A stretch of 64,000 nucleotides of DNA from an uncultured Anaerotignum sp. (GCA_910578425.1 CAJTQX010000006.1:16616-80615), one strand, 5' to 3'. Positions 1 to 9,176 are shown, counted from the stretch's first letter. Numbers and translations are program-made. Notes: generated by a model not told the origin, from the letters alone.

Positions 1-960
1 CGCCAGCGGCAGCTGTTCGCCAAATTCCTCCGCACAGGCAGCCTCCACTTTGGAAATGACCTCCTCCGGCAGCCGCAAGTCGCTTTCGGCAATGGCTTCA
101 CGCAGTGCTGTGGAAGTCAGCAGAACCGGCTCTGTTTCAAACACCGTTTTATGCTCATCGACCATATCGCTCAAATTCTGCTGAATATCAAGTATGACCT
201 CTTCCGCCTCTTCTATCTGCGGCGCAATGACGCTTTCCAATATCGACTGAAAAACCTTTTTCTCCTGCGCGGCTGTCCGGCGCGGCTCACAGCCCAGTCC
301 ATCCTCTATAAAACCCGTCCGTACATCTTTTGTATCTTTCGCGTAATAGCAAAGGGCGTGGATATCACTGCTTCGATTGGAAAATGCAGGGAACAGAAAG
401 CCATTTTCCGGCGGCATCACAATCCAGTCTCTGATACGCGGGCCAATGCGGTTTTCATCCTTACGATAGCCCAGCGCGGCTTTGGAAAGCTCAACCGGAC
501 AAATGGCGCAGAGGATATACTCATAGACTTCCTCGGATTCATCCAGCCTGGCGTTATCCGTCGTTTTAGTGATCACGTCATACGCGTCATGAAACAACAG
601 TATCAGGTAATTTCCAGCATAGTCGTACTGCTCAATAACCAGCTCATAAAACCGTTCCAGCAGCCCATCTGATTTCAGCCTGCTGTCCCGCAGACCCAAC
701 AGAAAATTCTGCTTTTCCGTACCTTCCTCTCCAGACCGAAAGGGCAGCTCCAAAAGCTGGTTGCCTATGGTGCCGGAAAGCGTTTTTTTGGCGATTTCCA
801 GATATTTGAAAAATTCTTCCTCATCCAGATTCAGAAAGGTTTCGTCAATATGTAAAATACTGTTTTTCTGACTGTCCACATAACAGCCGCGCAGTTTCGT
901 AAAGGTGCAGTCCTCTTTTTTCAGGCGGCGTTTCAGTTCCGCAATATCTTTTTTCGTCAT
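1..960 (-). CDS. DUF4317 family protein (C-terminus cut by window edge)
   Basis: An uninterrupted reading frame of 320 codons runs from the ATG at 960 to the left edge, so the C-terminus is missing. The N-terminus (MTKKDIAELKRRL, then CTFTKLRGCYVD and LDEEEFFKYLEIAKKTLSG) matches my memory of the DUF4317 family, which is common in Lachnospiraceae and has no known function. No signal peptide or membrane segment is visible, so it is probably cytoplasmic. The start is supported by GGAGGGG eight bases upstream. It is transcribed away from the 5'-nucleotidase gene, with about 245 bases between the two starts. Family membership is recall from sequence; function is unknown. Confidence 0.8.
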   Translation of the reverse strand, partial: MTKKDIAELKRRLKKEDCTFTKLRGCYVDSQKNSILHIDETFLNLDEEEFFKYLEIAKKTLSGTIGNQLLELPFRSGEEGTEKQNFLLGLRDSRLKSDGLLERFYELVIEQYDYAGNYLILLFHDAYDVITKTTDNARLDESEEVYEYILCAICPVELSKAALGYRKDENRIGPRIRDWIVMPPENGFLFPAFSNRSSDIHALCYYAKDTKDVRTGFIEDGLGCEPRRTAAQEKKVFQSILESVIAPQIEEAEEVILDIQQNLSDMVDEHKTVFETEPVLLTSTALREAIAESDLRLPEEVISKVEAACAEEFGEQLPLA

Positions 961-1205
961 GGCTATTGCCCCTCCGTTCTCTTCTAAGATTCAGGAAAAT
1001 TATACAGGAAACGGAAAAGGATTGCAAGGCGGCCGCCTTCGTTTATTTTTCGCGAAACCTGCCCAAAAGCAAAACGGAAGAACGCGAACTTTGCAAAAAA
1101 ATGATGCAAAAAAGAAAAAATCCTGTTTCTTTTCCTGGGAATTTATGCTATGCTTGAACTGTATTTCATCACTCGCTTTTTATATGAATGAAGGAGGAGG
1201 AAAAA

Positions 1206-3143
1206 ATGAAACATAGCAAAAAAGTGTTATCAATGCTGCTTTCGGCAGCGATGGTAATAGGTCTGTCTGTTCCCGTTTTCGCGGACGATATGGACGGAAA
1301 GCTGGTCGTTCTGCATACAAACGATATGCACGGGCATTATGAAACAACAGAAGAACAGATTGGCATTGCCGGCGTGGCAGCATTGAAGAACCACTATGAG
1401 GGACTTGGTGCGGACGTTATCCTGCTGGACGCTGGTGACTTTTCTCAGGGCACTACTCTGGTAAACCATGAAAAAGGTCTGAAAGCGGCGGAATATCTTG
1501 TAACAGCAGGGTATGACGCAGTTTCCCTCGGCAACCACGAATTTGACTTCGGCTTTGAGGCATTGCAGGATATTGCGGCAGTCCTGAAAGCTGGCAACGT
1601 TCCCATCCTGGCGGCTAATGTTCTGAAAAAAGGCACGAATGACACTTATTTCGGCGCGTCTGCCATTCTGGAAAAAGACGGCATGAAAATCGGTATCTTC
1701 GGTCTGGACACAGCGGAAACACAGACGAAATCCGCACCCAGTGCTGTAAAGGATCTGCAGTTCTTAGACGGCAGGGAAATGTTCGCAGCGGCACAGGCGC
1801 AGGTGGACGCACTCAAGGCTGAGGGCTGTGACTACATCATCTGTCTCTGCCATCTTGGCGTAGATGCCGAAAGCGCGGGCAGACAGTCCACTGATCTGGC
1901 GGCTGCCGTAACAGGCATTGACCTGATCGTAGACGGACACAGCCACACAGAGATAGACGGCGGTCAGATGGTCGGTGATACCATGATCGTCAGCACAGGC
2001 TCTTATCTGGCAAACATCGGTACAGTTGTCATTGACAAGGAAACCAAAGAAGAAACCGCAAAGCTCATCAGCGCGGCAACATTTGCAGAGGATTTCGCAT
2101 ATGACGAGGATCTGACAAAAATGGTCGCGGCTGACACAGCGGAGGTCAGAGAAATCTACGAAGGCATTTTCGCAACAACAGAAGTAGACCTTGACGGCGA
2201 AAAAGACCCCGGCGTTCGGACAAAGGAAACAAATCTCGGCGACTTCTCCTCCGATGCATACCTGTATGCAGCACGGGAGTATGTCAAAGAGCAGGGCATG
2301 GATATCAGCGTTGATATCGCTCTGTCCAACGGCGGCGGCATTCGCGCAAGCGTTCCCGCTGGTGAAATTTCCATGAACACACTGTATACCGTTTTCCCTT
2401 ATGGCAATACGGTCGTGCTCGTAACCATCACAGGCGAACAACTGCTTGAGGTTCTGGAAGCATCTACATTCTCCACACCGACAGCAATCGGCGGGTTCCC
2501 GCAGATTGCAGGCGCGGAATACACAGTTGATACCTCTGTAGCGTATAAGAACGGCGAACAGTATCCTGATTCTACCTATTTCGCACCGGCAGAACCCGGC
2601 AGCCGCGTTACCATCACAAGCGTAAACGGCAAACCTTTCGACCTGAAAGCAAACTATACCGTTGTTGTAAACAGCTTCCAGGCTGAAGGCGGCGATACAT
2701 ACTACGCACTGACACAGGGCTCTTTCGTGCATGACACAGCTATCGTTGACGCGGACGCGCTCATCAGCTACGTAAACTCCCTTGGCGGCGTAATTGGCAA
2801 AGAATATGCAGAGCCTCAGGGCAGAATCAGTATCACAGGCGAGGCTGCGGCAGAACCTGCTGCTCCCGCAGAGCCCACTGCTCCGGCAGAGCCCGCTGCT
2901 CCCGCAGAGCCCGCTGAACCTGTAACACCCGCCGAAACTGTTGTTCCTGCTGAGAAGGAAGAAACCGACACATCTGTAATCACAGACCTGTACCGCGTCA
3001 TTGCCGGCGATACGCTTTGGAAGATAGCAAAAGAACAGCTTGGCAACGGCAGCAAGTGGAATGAAATTTTTGAAGCAAACAGAAAGACCATCAAAAACCC
3101 GAACCTGATTTATATTGGGCAGGAACTGGTTATCAACAAGTGA
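1206..3143 (+). CDS. Secreted 5'-nucleotidase/metallophosphoesterase with LysM domain
   Basis: Predicted to hydrolyse nucleotides or related phosphoesters outside the cell. The 645-residue product has a signal peptide (about 1-26, ending VFA-DD). A calcineurin-like metal site follows (HTNDMHGH near 38, DAGDFSQGT, GNHEFDFG, GHSHTE), then the 5'-nucleotidase C-terminal domain (SNGGGIRASVPAGE, FPYGNTV). Next comes a Pro/Ala/Glu repeat linker and a C-terminal LysM domain (YRVIAGDTLWKIA, NLIYIGQELVI) that should bind peptidoglycan. I chose the ATG at 1206 because GGAGGAGG ends a few bases before it; the in-frame ATG at 1188 contains this ribosome site and would spoil the signal peptide. It stands alone and ends at a strong hairpin. 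The exact substrate is not visible; UshA/YfkN-like is the nearest description. Confidence 0.9.
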   Translation: MKHSKKVLSMLLSAAMVIGLSVPVFADDMDGKLVVLHTNDMHGHYETTEEQIGIAGVAALKNHYEGLGADVILLDAGDFSQGTTLVNHEKGLKAAEYLVTAGYDAVSLGNHEFDFGFEALQDIAAVLKAGNVPILAANVLKKGTNDTYFGASAILEKDGMKIGIFGLDTAETQTKSAPSAVKDLQFLDGREMFAAAQAQVDALKAEGCDYIICLCHLGVDAESAGRQSTDLAAAVTGIDLIVDGHSHTEIDGGQMVGDTMIVSTGSYLANIGTVVIDKETKEETAKLISAATFAEDFAYDEDLTKMVAADTAEVREIYEGIFATTEVDLDGEKDPGVRTKETNLGDFSSDAYLYAAREYVKEQGMDISVDIALSNGGGIRASVPAGEISMNTLYTVFPYGNTVVLVTITGEQLLEVLEASTFSTPTAIGGFPQIAGAEYTVDTSVAYKNGEQYPDSTYFAPAEPGSRVTITSVNGKPFDLKANYTVVVNSFQAEGGDTYYALTQGSFVHDTAIVDADALISYVNSLGGVIGKEYAEPQGRISITGEAAAEPAAPAEPTAPAEPAAPAEPAEPVTPAETVVPAEKEETDTSVITDLYRVIAGDTLWKIAKEQLGNGSKWNEIFEANRKTIKNPNLIYIGQELVINK

Positions 3144-3208
3144 TTTGAAATACGAATAGACAGGTAACATCGTTGGTACATTGCAGACGGCTGTCTGAAA
3201 CAGAAAAC

Positions 3209-3239
3209 GGGGAGGGGCAGAAATCTTCAGCCCCTCCCC
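3209..3239. terminator. Bidirectional terminator
   Basis: A perfect 10-bp stem (GGGGAGGGGC / GCCCCTCCCC) lies between the convergent nucleotidase and endonuclease-fragment genes. The minus-strand side is followed by GTTTTCTG, the plus side by TGCTTTAT, so it could serve both. Confidence 0.75.
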
Positions 3240-3266
3240 TGCTTTATACACAAATGGTATGTACTG

Positions 3267-3746
3267 TTATACAGGTACTTTCCAGAAACTATCCGTTTCA
3301 ACATTTTCATAATGGCGATTTTTAATGATATCTGGGATCACATCGACCGATGGAAATTCCTCCGCAATTTCACCACATAAACGCATAAGCAGCTCATCAC
3401 CAATCTTTTCCGAATATTTTCCCCGCAAAGCCTTTTCGTACCAGCGAATCAGGTCCCTTTCCGTAACAATACTTTGAATACGATTATGCCACCCAATTTG
3501 CGTTAATAAGGAAACAATACTATCTCGTTCCACATCCTTGCACACTATGACAACCTTATCACTCGAAACACTGCCCACAATGCCTTTCGCCAGCTCAGCA
3601 TCCAGACTCAAATGCTTAATCTGAATAGCCGGTCCCCAGTTGGAATACATATCAAGACCACGGTCTGCCGCATTTGTAACGCCAACTCGGTAAACCTTTG
3701 CGTCCTGCATATAGCTTGGATTTGAAAAATCAAGACACATTACCAT
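3267..3746 (-). pseudogene. HaeII-type restriction endonuclease, C-terminal fragment
   Basis: 159 residues that resemble the C-terminal half of HaeII-family endonucleases (YRVGVTNAADRGLDMY, GPAIQIKHLSL, DKVVIVCKD, WYEKALRGKYSEKIGD). The family is about twice as long, so the N-terminal half is missing. No cognate methyltransferase is nearby. The break coincides with the right end of a MITE-like repeat (3750-3782), whose sequence lies exactly where the upstream coding region should be; this suggests deletion or rearrangement at the repeat. It has no good ribosome site. Probably dead, or at most a non-catalytic fragment. The family assignment is from memory and moderately sure. Confidence 0.55.
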
Positions 3747-3749
3747 TTT

Positions 3750-3782
3750 AGGTGTGTGACGACACTTGTGACGACACCGCCT
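3750..3782 (+). repeat. Solo right end of MITE family A
   Basis: The last 33 bases match the right end of the complete MITE copies at 27337-27424 and 9972-10181. The terminal sequence ACTTGTGACGACACCGCCT (3764-3782) differs by one base from their ends. The left part of the element is absent and is replaced by the endonuclease fragment. Confidence 0.65.
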
Positions 3783-3941
3783 GGTTCTTCCAGAGAAGTT
3801 TTTCAGGCTATCATGGAAGCGAACAGATTTTTATGTATTATAGCATTTTCTGAGTGTTTTTCCAATAGACACGCTAAAGTTTGTCCCCTTTCCTGTTTTA
3901 TCATACAGCAAACAGAAGAAAGGCTTTCGGTTCTCCCTTTT

Positions 3942-4817
3942 TCAGGATGCTTTTCCTTTTTTATTAAACACAACAATACTGGCAATGATAGCCGCACCGC
4001 CGATAAACGTCCCCGCATTTGGTATTTCCTTCAAAAGCAGGAAACCCATGACCGCAGACAGGAGCGGCGTAACAAAGTTAAAATTCGTTACTTCGCTGAT
4101 GCGTTCCGCATAGGACATTGCCTCGCCCCAGAAGAAATACGCTGCCGCACTCGGAAACGCGCCAAGATAAACAATGGCGGCGATTTGCTTATGGTTCGCA
4201 GCAAACAGCTCATTTACGCCCTGCACAGACCAGAAGCTGAGCAAAAGCGCGCCGCAAAGCATACTGTATGTAACAATTTCAAGTGCGTTGTAGCCCAGGG
4301 AAGACAGTTCGCGGTTAATCAGGTTATATCCACAGAAGGAAACAGCGGCTCCGAGTGTCCAGAGCAAGCCAACATTAATGGAAAAAATGCCGTCCCAAAG
4401 CAGGAGCAGAAGCACTCCGGCAAATGCCGAGAATATGGCAGCCCAGCCAATCGGCGAAAGTCTTTCGTTATACATACGTGCAGCCGCAATTGCCGTCAGT
4501 ATCGGCGTGACCGCAATAACGATGCTGCTCGTGGCAGAAGTCAGCGTCTGTATACCTGTGTTGAAGGCGATGAGATATATGCCAAATCCAAGCGCGCCGG
4601 AAAGAATAAAAAGCGGCACATCCTTTTTCTCAGGCAGGCGGATATGGCGGATTTTTCCAATCAGCAAAAGGAAAACAGTCGCAATCCCGCAGCGCAGAAA
4701 GCCAAGAGAATACGAAGAAAACTGCTCCTGTGCGATTTTCGTCAAAGGAAAAGCTGACGCCCATATTAACACCGTCAAAAGGCCATAGGCCAGAACTTTT
4801 TTTCGATTGGAAGTCAT
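3942..4817 (-). CDS. EamA/DMT-family transporter
   Basis: 291 residues with about ten hydrophobic segments arranged as two EamA halves. The N-terminal half starts AYGLLTVLIWASAFPLTK and the second half has the typical SAAAYFFWGEAMSYAE segment followed by TPLLSAVMGFLLLKE. Proteins of this superfamily export metabolites or amino acids across the cytoplasmic membrane; the substrate cannot be read from sequence. GGAG nine bases upstream of the ATG supports the start. It is transcribed alone, divergent from tRNA-Thr. A second, distinct EamA gene lies at 22960-23832. Confidence 0.85.
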   Translation of the reverse strand: MTSNRKKVLAYGLLTVLIWASAFPLTKIAQEQFSSYSLGFLRCGIATVFLLLIGKIRHIRLPEKKDVPLFILSGALGFGIYLIAFNTGIQTLTSATSSIVIAVTPILTAIAAARMYNERLSPIGWAAIFSAFAGVLLLLLWDGIFSINVGLLWTLGAAVSFCGYNLINRELSSLGYNALEIVTYSMLCGALLLSFWSVQGVNELFAANHKQIAAIVYLGAFPSAAAYFFWGEAMSYAERISEVTNFNFVTPLLSAVMGFLLLKEIPNAGTFIGGAAIIASIVVFNKKGKAS

Positions 4818-4969
4818 GTTCTATCACTCCGTTTTCTCATTCTTGAAAGCAGGTCATGGCAGATTACCGTATTCTGCAACAAATACTATAACATGTTTTA
4901 TGGAAAAAACAAGGGATTTTAGAGGAATTTGCTGCCGGAAAAATTTTTCGTTTGTTTGTATTTTTCTGC

Positions 4970-4998
4970 TTGCTTTTTCCAAAAAAGAATGATATAAT
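4970..4998 (+). promoter_or_regulatory. Promoter of tRNA-Thr
   Basis: TTGCTT (4970-4975), 17-base spacer, TATAAT (4993-4998), ending 21 bases before the tRNA. Confidence 0.75.
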
Positions 4999-5019
4999 AA
5001 AAAACGTGCTTGAGAGCAT

Positions 5020-5092
5020 GCTACTGTGGCTCAGTTGGTAGAGCAATTGATTCGTAATCAATAGGTCGGGGGTTCGAGTCCCCCCAGTAGCT
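5020..5092 (+). tRNA. tRNA-Thr (anticodon CGT)
   Basis: The cloverleaf folds by eye: acceptor GCTACTG/CAGTAGC (5020-5026, 5085-5091), D arm GCTC/GAGC, anticodon stem ATTGA/TCAAT around loop TTCGTAA, T arm GGGGG-TTCGAGT-CCCCC. The anticodon CGT reads the threonine codon ACG. The CCA end is not encoded. A promoter lies just upstream and a terminator just downstream, so it is a single-gene unit. Confidence 0.95.
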
Positions 5093-5096
5093 TCTG

Positions 5097-5123
5097 AAAA
5101 CCTTGATATTTCAAGGTTTTTTT
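5097..5123 (+). terminator. Terminator of tRNA-Thr
   Basis: Stem AAAACCTTGA (5097-5106) with TCAAGGTTTT (5111-5120), continuing into a run of seven T. Confidence 0.85.
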
Positions 5124-5167
5124 CTTTATCAGGATATGAAATTCCGCACTATTAAGGAGGTTTTATC

Positions 5168-6061
5168 ATGCTGGAAACCAGACAGACCAACCGTTTTGCA
5201 CTGCTTTTTTTTCTCTATTTTATAGGGGTGACTTTAGGGCTGGCGTTATTCCCTCCTTTTTATTCCCTCTCCTACGCGGAGCAGTCCACATTAGATTACG
5301 TGCTGGCGTTTCTGCCTCCCATTTGTCTTTATTTCCTGTTCACAAAAAAATCCCCGCGGGAAACCCTCCGCCTGAAGCCTTTAGGCTGGAAAAACCTGAT
5401 ACTGGTGGTGCTGCTGAGCTTTGCTGTGAAACCGCTGATGGCATTTTTTTCCTATTTTTCTCAACTGTTTTTTCCCAATCCCGTTGAGGCTTCTTCCGGC
5501 GCGATTTATTCGTCCAGTTTTCTCTCCATGCTGTTCACAATCGCGGTACTGCCCGCTGTGTTTGAAGAACTTGTCATGCGCGGCATTATACTCTCCGGCT
5601 ACCGCTCCTTTGGGACACTCAAAGCCTCGCTTGCAACAGGGTTTTTGTTTGCCATGCTCCATTTAAGCCCCCAGCAGTTCCTTTATGCGTTCTGCGTAGG
5701 CGCGCTGTTCTGCGTACTTGTGCAGCGGACCGGATCAATTTTTTCTTCCATGATACCGCATTTTTTAATCAACGCCGATACGGTCATTGGAATATTTTCC
5801 GCCGGAGCAGATACTTCCGTCGCAGTGTCCCCGCCCGCAACGATTCTGTTCATCTACGTAAGCATTTTTGCATTGCTGTCTTTGCCCATTCTTGCCGGAC
5901 TGCTGTATCTGTTTTTTAAGGTCAATCCTCTGCCCGCGGTGCCTGCAACACATCTGGCTGAGGAGGAGCCGCTTCCAAAAGCACGCTTTCTTACACCGTC
6001 TGTCCTGCTGCTCTGCATCGTATATTTCCTGCTGGGGATTCTGCCGGAACTGTTTTCCTGA
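5168..6061 (+). CDS. CPBP-family intramembrane glutamic protease (CAAX protease/bacteriocin-processing type)
   Basis: A 297-residue polytopic membrane protein with the three CPBP (Abi) motifs in order: EELVMRG near 136 (EExxxR catalytic pair), the HLSPQQF histidine motif near 165, and PHFLIN near 198. These residues line an intramembrane protease site. Family members process prenylated proteins, peptides or bacteriocins, or act as immunity factors; this one has no bacteriocin neighbour, so its substrate is unknown. An AAGGAGG ribosome site sits eight bases upstream of the ATG. It is followed by a 17-bp bidirectional terminator. Confidence 0.85.
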   Translation: MLETRQTNRFALLFFLYFIGVTLGLALFPPFYSLSYAEQSTLDYVLAFLPPICLYFLFTKKSPRETLRLKPLGWKNLILVVLLSFAVKPLMAFFSYFSQLFFPNPVEASSGAIYSSSFLSMLFTIAVLPAVFEELVMRGIILSGYRSFGTLKASLATGFLFAMLHLSPQQFLYAFCVGALFCVLVQRTGSIFSSMIPHFLINADTVIGIFSAGADTSVAVSPPATILFIYVSIFALLSLPILAGLLYLFFKVNPLPAVPATHLAEEEPLPKARFLTPSVLLLCIVYFLLGILPELFS

Positions 6062-6070
6062 TCCGCACGC

Positions 6071-6113
6071 AAAAACGGTGAAAGTCTTATAAATCCAGAC
6101 TTTCACCGTTTTT
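6071..6113. terminator. Bidirectional terminator
   Basis: A perfect 17-bp stem with A and T tails (6071-6087 with 6097-6113; core ACGGTGAAAGTCT). It sits between the convergent CPBP gene and the spoVT tail and can end both. In the minus direction it was probably the original spoVT terminator. Confidence 0.9.
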
Positions 6114-6125
6114 ACAATTCTTCTC

Positions 6126-8279
6126 TTACTGCTCCATCTGTTTCCCCAAAAAACCAGCCGCTGTCTGCGCCAGCTTTCCCTCGACTTCCCCCATCTTTTT
6201 GTCCTTGGAAAGGAACACAATTGCTCCCATAGCATCCCCTTCTGCAATGATGGGTACAATCAACTGATGGTTATAACTTTCGGAAATGTCGTCCTCCAAA
6301 ACAGGGACAAAGTTGTCGTCATTCCTGTCCGCAATCAACGCGGTACGACGGTTAATGCAGCTCTCCATCTCCGGACTGATATGTTTTTCAAAAAATTCCT
6401 TTTTTCCCCCTCCGGAAACCGCAATGATCTGGTCTTTGTCCACAATGCAGGTAATATGTCCTGCCGTCTGCGCCAGCGATTCTGCGTATTCCTTCGCAAA
6501 TGCCCCCAGTTCCCCGATCGGGGAATATTTTTTCAGTATGATTTCACCTTCTCTGTCTGTGAAAATCTCCAGCGGGTCGCCGCCACTGATAACATTGACA
6601 GTATAAGGCTTGTCCCGCTTGTTGCGCTCCTGATGGACGATTTCCTGTGTCAGCGCGTCCTCCTGGATCCCCTCACATTCCAGGAAATCCGCCGCTTGCA
6701 GGATTGCCCCGATATCGGCTTTCAGCTTCACCTCGATTCGGTTTTCATAGACCGTAATGTGCTCAATAAGGAAATCCAAATCCGTTTTATCCAGTTTTTC
6801 CTTCCGCAGTATCCCGTCAAAGACCTCCGCCGCAGTCCGTGCAATCCTTCCCATACGTCCTACCGCGTTCTGCCGGTTCTCATTCAGCACCATCTGCGCT
6901 TTCAGCGAGCTGATTTTTTCCTCCAGCTCCGCCTCCATCTCGTCATAGGTCTGTTCCAGAAGCTCCTCCCGCTCCGGGTGCTTCATGATGTCCCTGATGC
7001 GCTGGCGTTTCGTAGCTTTTAATTCCTCATAGCAAAAATCCATCTGCTTTTGCAGGCTTGCCGCTGCTTCCGCCCCTTTTTCCAGCCCGGAGGTTCCCGC
7101 TTTGGCCGCCATATCCAGCCGCTCCATCATATCAGCGGAATTCTCTTTTATTCGCCGGAGATATTCTTTCAGGATATTGTCCAGCATATCCACCCGCGTA
7201 TGGTGGCTTGTACATGCCTTCCGCCCCCGCCTGTGGTAGCTGCCGCAAACATAGGCGGGCTTGAGGTCGCCGCGGCTCATGGAGAACATCGGGCTTCCGC
7301 AATCCCCGCAGTAGAGATAGCCGGAATAGGTATTGTCATATTTTTTCTGCCCCCGGTAATGCGACCTTGTGCGTTTCTGACGCTGCTCCTGCGCTATGGC
7401 AAAGGTACGCGCGTCCAATATCGGCTCGTGGTGGTTTTCAAAAACGATGTGCTCATCCTCGTCCGTCTTCCTGTCCCCGCCGTTTATTTTCTTGCGGGTA
7501 TATTTACCCTGACGGAGCGTGCCGATATAGAAATCATTTTCCAAAATGCCCTGTACCGTCGCAATGCTCCATTCCTTCTTTGCCCGCAGCTTTGTTTCTT
7601 CACCGTTTGCCTCCCGCCGCAATTTTTCCGCCATGCGCGGCGTCGGGATATTCAAGTCCGTTAGATGGTTTGCGATTTTTTTATATCCCCAACCGCTGAT
7701 ATAAAGGTCATATATCATATTTACCACTGCCGCCGCAGGGGGGTATGTTTCAAACGCCATAGTCTTGGTATTCGTAATGACATAGCCATATGGCACGGCG
7801 CAGATCCATTTCCCATCATTCTGCCGCCGCTTGATGACAGACTTTACCTTTTTGCTCGCATCGGTAACAGGCATTTCATTGATTAAGAAACGGAACTGTA
7901 TCGCCGTCCAGTCGTCATAGGTCGGGTAGTCGATATTGTCCCCGATGGAGATGATGCGCACGCCCTGGTCGCGCAAATCCTCCAATTCCACCAGCCCGCG
8001 GCTGTTGCGCCGGGAAAAACGGGAAAAATCCTTCACAACAAGGATGTCATATTGATGGCGCATCAGCAGGGGGCGCATCTCCTGATAACCCTCCCGTTGC
8101 TCGAACGTGTAGCCGGAACGGTCGCGGTCTTCGTAAAACGTCAGCGCGCTCTGCGGGAATTTCCTGCTGACAAAGTCCTTGATGATGGCTTTCTGGTTCT
8201 CTATGGAAGTGTTGTCGCGGTCTAATTCATCGTCCACCGAAATGCGGCAGTAGCCCGCAATATCATAGGTTTCCGTCAT
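6126..8279 (-). CDS. Large serine recombinase fused in frame to the SpoVT C-terminus (disrupted spoVT)
   Basis: 717 residues. Residues 1-566 are a complete large serine integrase: resolvase domain (GYCRISVDDELDRDNTSIENQ, VVKDFSRFSRRN), recombinase domain, zinc ribbon (CGDCGSPMF then CGSYHRRGRKAC) and a coiled coil. From GGDPLEIF onward (6126-6581) the protein is the SpoVT sensor domain (ILKKYSPIGELGAFAKEYAE, CIVDKDQIIAVSG, FLGKQMEQ), 152 residues up to the normal SpoVT stop and terminator. Intact SpoVT is about 180 residues and starts with an AbrB DNA-binding domain; that part is missing here. So the element inserted at the AbrB/GAF border and the integrase reads through the junction. The start at 8279 has GGGGTGAGG upstream; a longer frame to 8357 has no ribosome site. 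The integrase motifs look intact. The fused tail may or may not fold. Confidence 0.85.
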   Translation of the reverse strand: MTETYDIAGYCRISVDDELDRDNTSIENQKAIIKDFVSRKFPQSALTFYEDRDRSGYTFEQREGYQEMRPLLMRHQYDILVVKDFSRFSRRNSRGLVELEDLRDQGVRIISIGDNIDYPTYDDWTAIQFRFLINEMPVTDASKKVKSVIKRRQNDGKWICAVPYGYVITNTKTMAFETYPPAAAVVNMIYDLYISGWGYKKIANHLTDLNIPTPRMAEKLRREANGEETKLRAKKEWSIATVQGILENDFYIGTLRQGKYTRKKINGGDRKTDEDEHIVFENHHEPILDARTFAIAQEQRQKRTRSHYRGQKKYDNTYSGYLYCGDCGSPMFSMSRGDLKPAYVCGSYHRRGRKACTSHHTRVDMLDNILKEYLRRIKENSADMMERLDMAAKAGTSGLEKGAEAAASLQKQMDFCYEELKATKRQRIRDIMKHPEREELLEQTYDEMEAELEEKISSLKAQMVLNENRQNAVGRMGRIARTAAEVFDGILRKEKLDKTDLDFLIEHITVYENRIEVKLKADIGAILQAADFLECEGIQEDALTQEIVHQERNKRDKPYTVNVISGGDPLEIFTDREGEIILKKYSPIGELGAFAKEYAESLAQTAGHITCIVDKDQIIAVSGGGKKEFFEKHISPEMESCINRRTALIADRNDDNFVPVLEDDISESYNHQLIVPIIAEGDAMGAIVFLSKDKKMGEVEGKLAQTAAGFLGKQMEQ
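6576..6590 (-). other. Element-spoVT junction (attachment-site half)
   Basis: The change from recombinase sequence (VNVIS) to SpoVT sequence (GDPLEIF) falls here, at GGCGGCGACCC on the minus strand. It marks one end of the integrated element. The other half, with the spoVT start, was looked for and not seen in the window. Confidence 0.6.
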
Positions 8280-8425
8280 GTCCTCACCCCTCTCGTTCCA
8301 GTATATCACTGCTTTCTTTACAACGGAATCGGAATATATTTCCAATGCCCCAGCCATTTTTTAGTGTCATTGGGCAAAGCCCCCTTGGCGCCCATATGCG
8401 CCTTAGGGGCTTCCTTCCCTCCCGG

Positions 8426-8926
8426 TCATTCCGGTATCCCGGCGTTATGCTTTACCAAGCCTTCCATCAGGGGGAACAATTCCTTATCCCCCGATATGAA
8501 AACGACTGCAAGGTTCCCTTTTTCCGCCAGTATGTCCTCATTCATGACGCCGCCCGCGTTTTCTTCCTCCGTCAGCCACAAAAACGTAAGTTTGTTTTTT
8601 CTATCAACGCTCATTTTCAAATAGGCGTCCCTCCTTTCCTTCCTATTTTTTCCAAATCCTCCCTGATTATTCCCAACCTGCCACTGCCCCGCCATAATCT
8701 TCTGCCCATGCAACAGCTTTTTGATGGCCTCCTTCCGCAGCAGGCGGCTGTCACTATGCGCCGCTATCGTCCCTGCATCGACCGGCTCCGGTATGCTTTC
8801 CACATGATAGCCCAGCGTGAGCCATGCGAAAAAATGCTTTTCTGCCTCGGCAAGCCGGTACTGTTCCGGCTCTGGCGTGAGCGGGACAAAGCCTGCCGCC
8901 GCCCGAAACTCAAACTGCTTTTCCAT
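8426..8926 (-). CDS. Hypothetical protein of the mobile element
   Basis: 166 residues starting MEKQFEFRAAAGFVPL, with a good ribosome site (GAGG eight bases upstream of the ATG at 8926). I do not recognise a family. It is soluble, charged, and contains a basic middle (GKNRKERRDAYLKMS) that could contact nucleic acid. It ends about 150 bases before the recombinase start and is read in the same direction, so it is likely cargo or accessory to the integrated element. Confidence 0.6.
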   Translation of the reverse strand: MEKQFEFRAAAGFVPLTPEPEQYRLAEAEKHFFAWLTLGYHVESIPEPVDAGTIAAHSDSRLLRKEAIKKLLHGQKIMAGQWQVGNNQGGFGKNRKERRDAYLKMSVDRKNKLTFLWLTEEENAGGVMNEDILAEKGNLAVVFISGDKELFPLMEGLVKHNAGIPE

Positions 8927-9041
8927 GTTCCGTCCTCATTTTGATTGTCCCGCCCGTAGCTTTCCAGAACAGCCTCTGGACGGAATCTGTATCCGGCTAG
9001 ATTGGAGGGATGTGCGCCAGCCTACGGTTATGCTCCGATAA

Positions 9042-9176
9042 TCGAACCAGTACGCCAAGCGGGCGAACGAAACCGGGCGCATCTATGCGGCGGACATTGA
9101 GGATTTGCAAAAACGCCTGGAGAGGATTGGGGAGTTATTCAGGCAGTCCCTTGTGAGCCTTGCCGCCATTCGATAG
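9042..9176 (+). pseudogene. Short coding remnant, unknown
   Basis: An open stretch of 44 codons without a start (QYAKRANETGRIYAADIEDL and on, ending LVSLAAIR then TAG) looks like the coiled-coil C-terminus of a larger mobile-element protein. Nothing upstream continues it. The sequence between 8927 and 9041 shows no gene. Confidence 0.3.

Noticed and set aside
1764..3251. Long minus-strand open frame opposite the 5'-nucleotidase
   Set aside because: Cys-rich nonsense composition, no ribosome site, fully antisense to a gene with clear domains.
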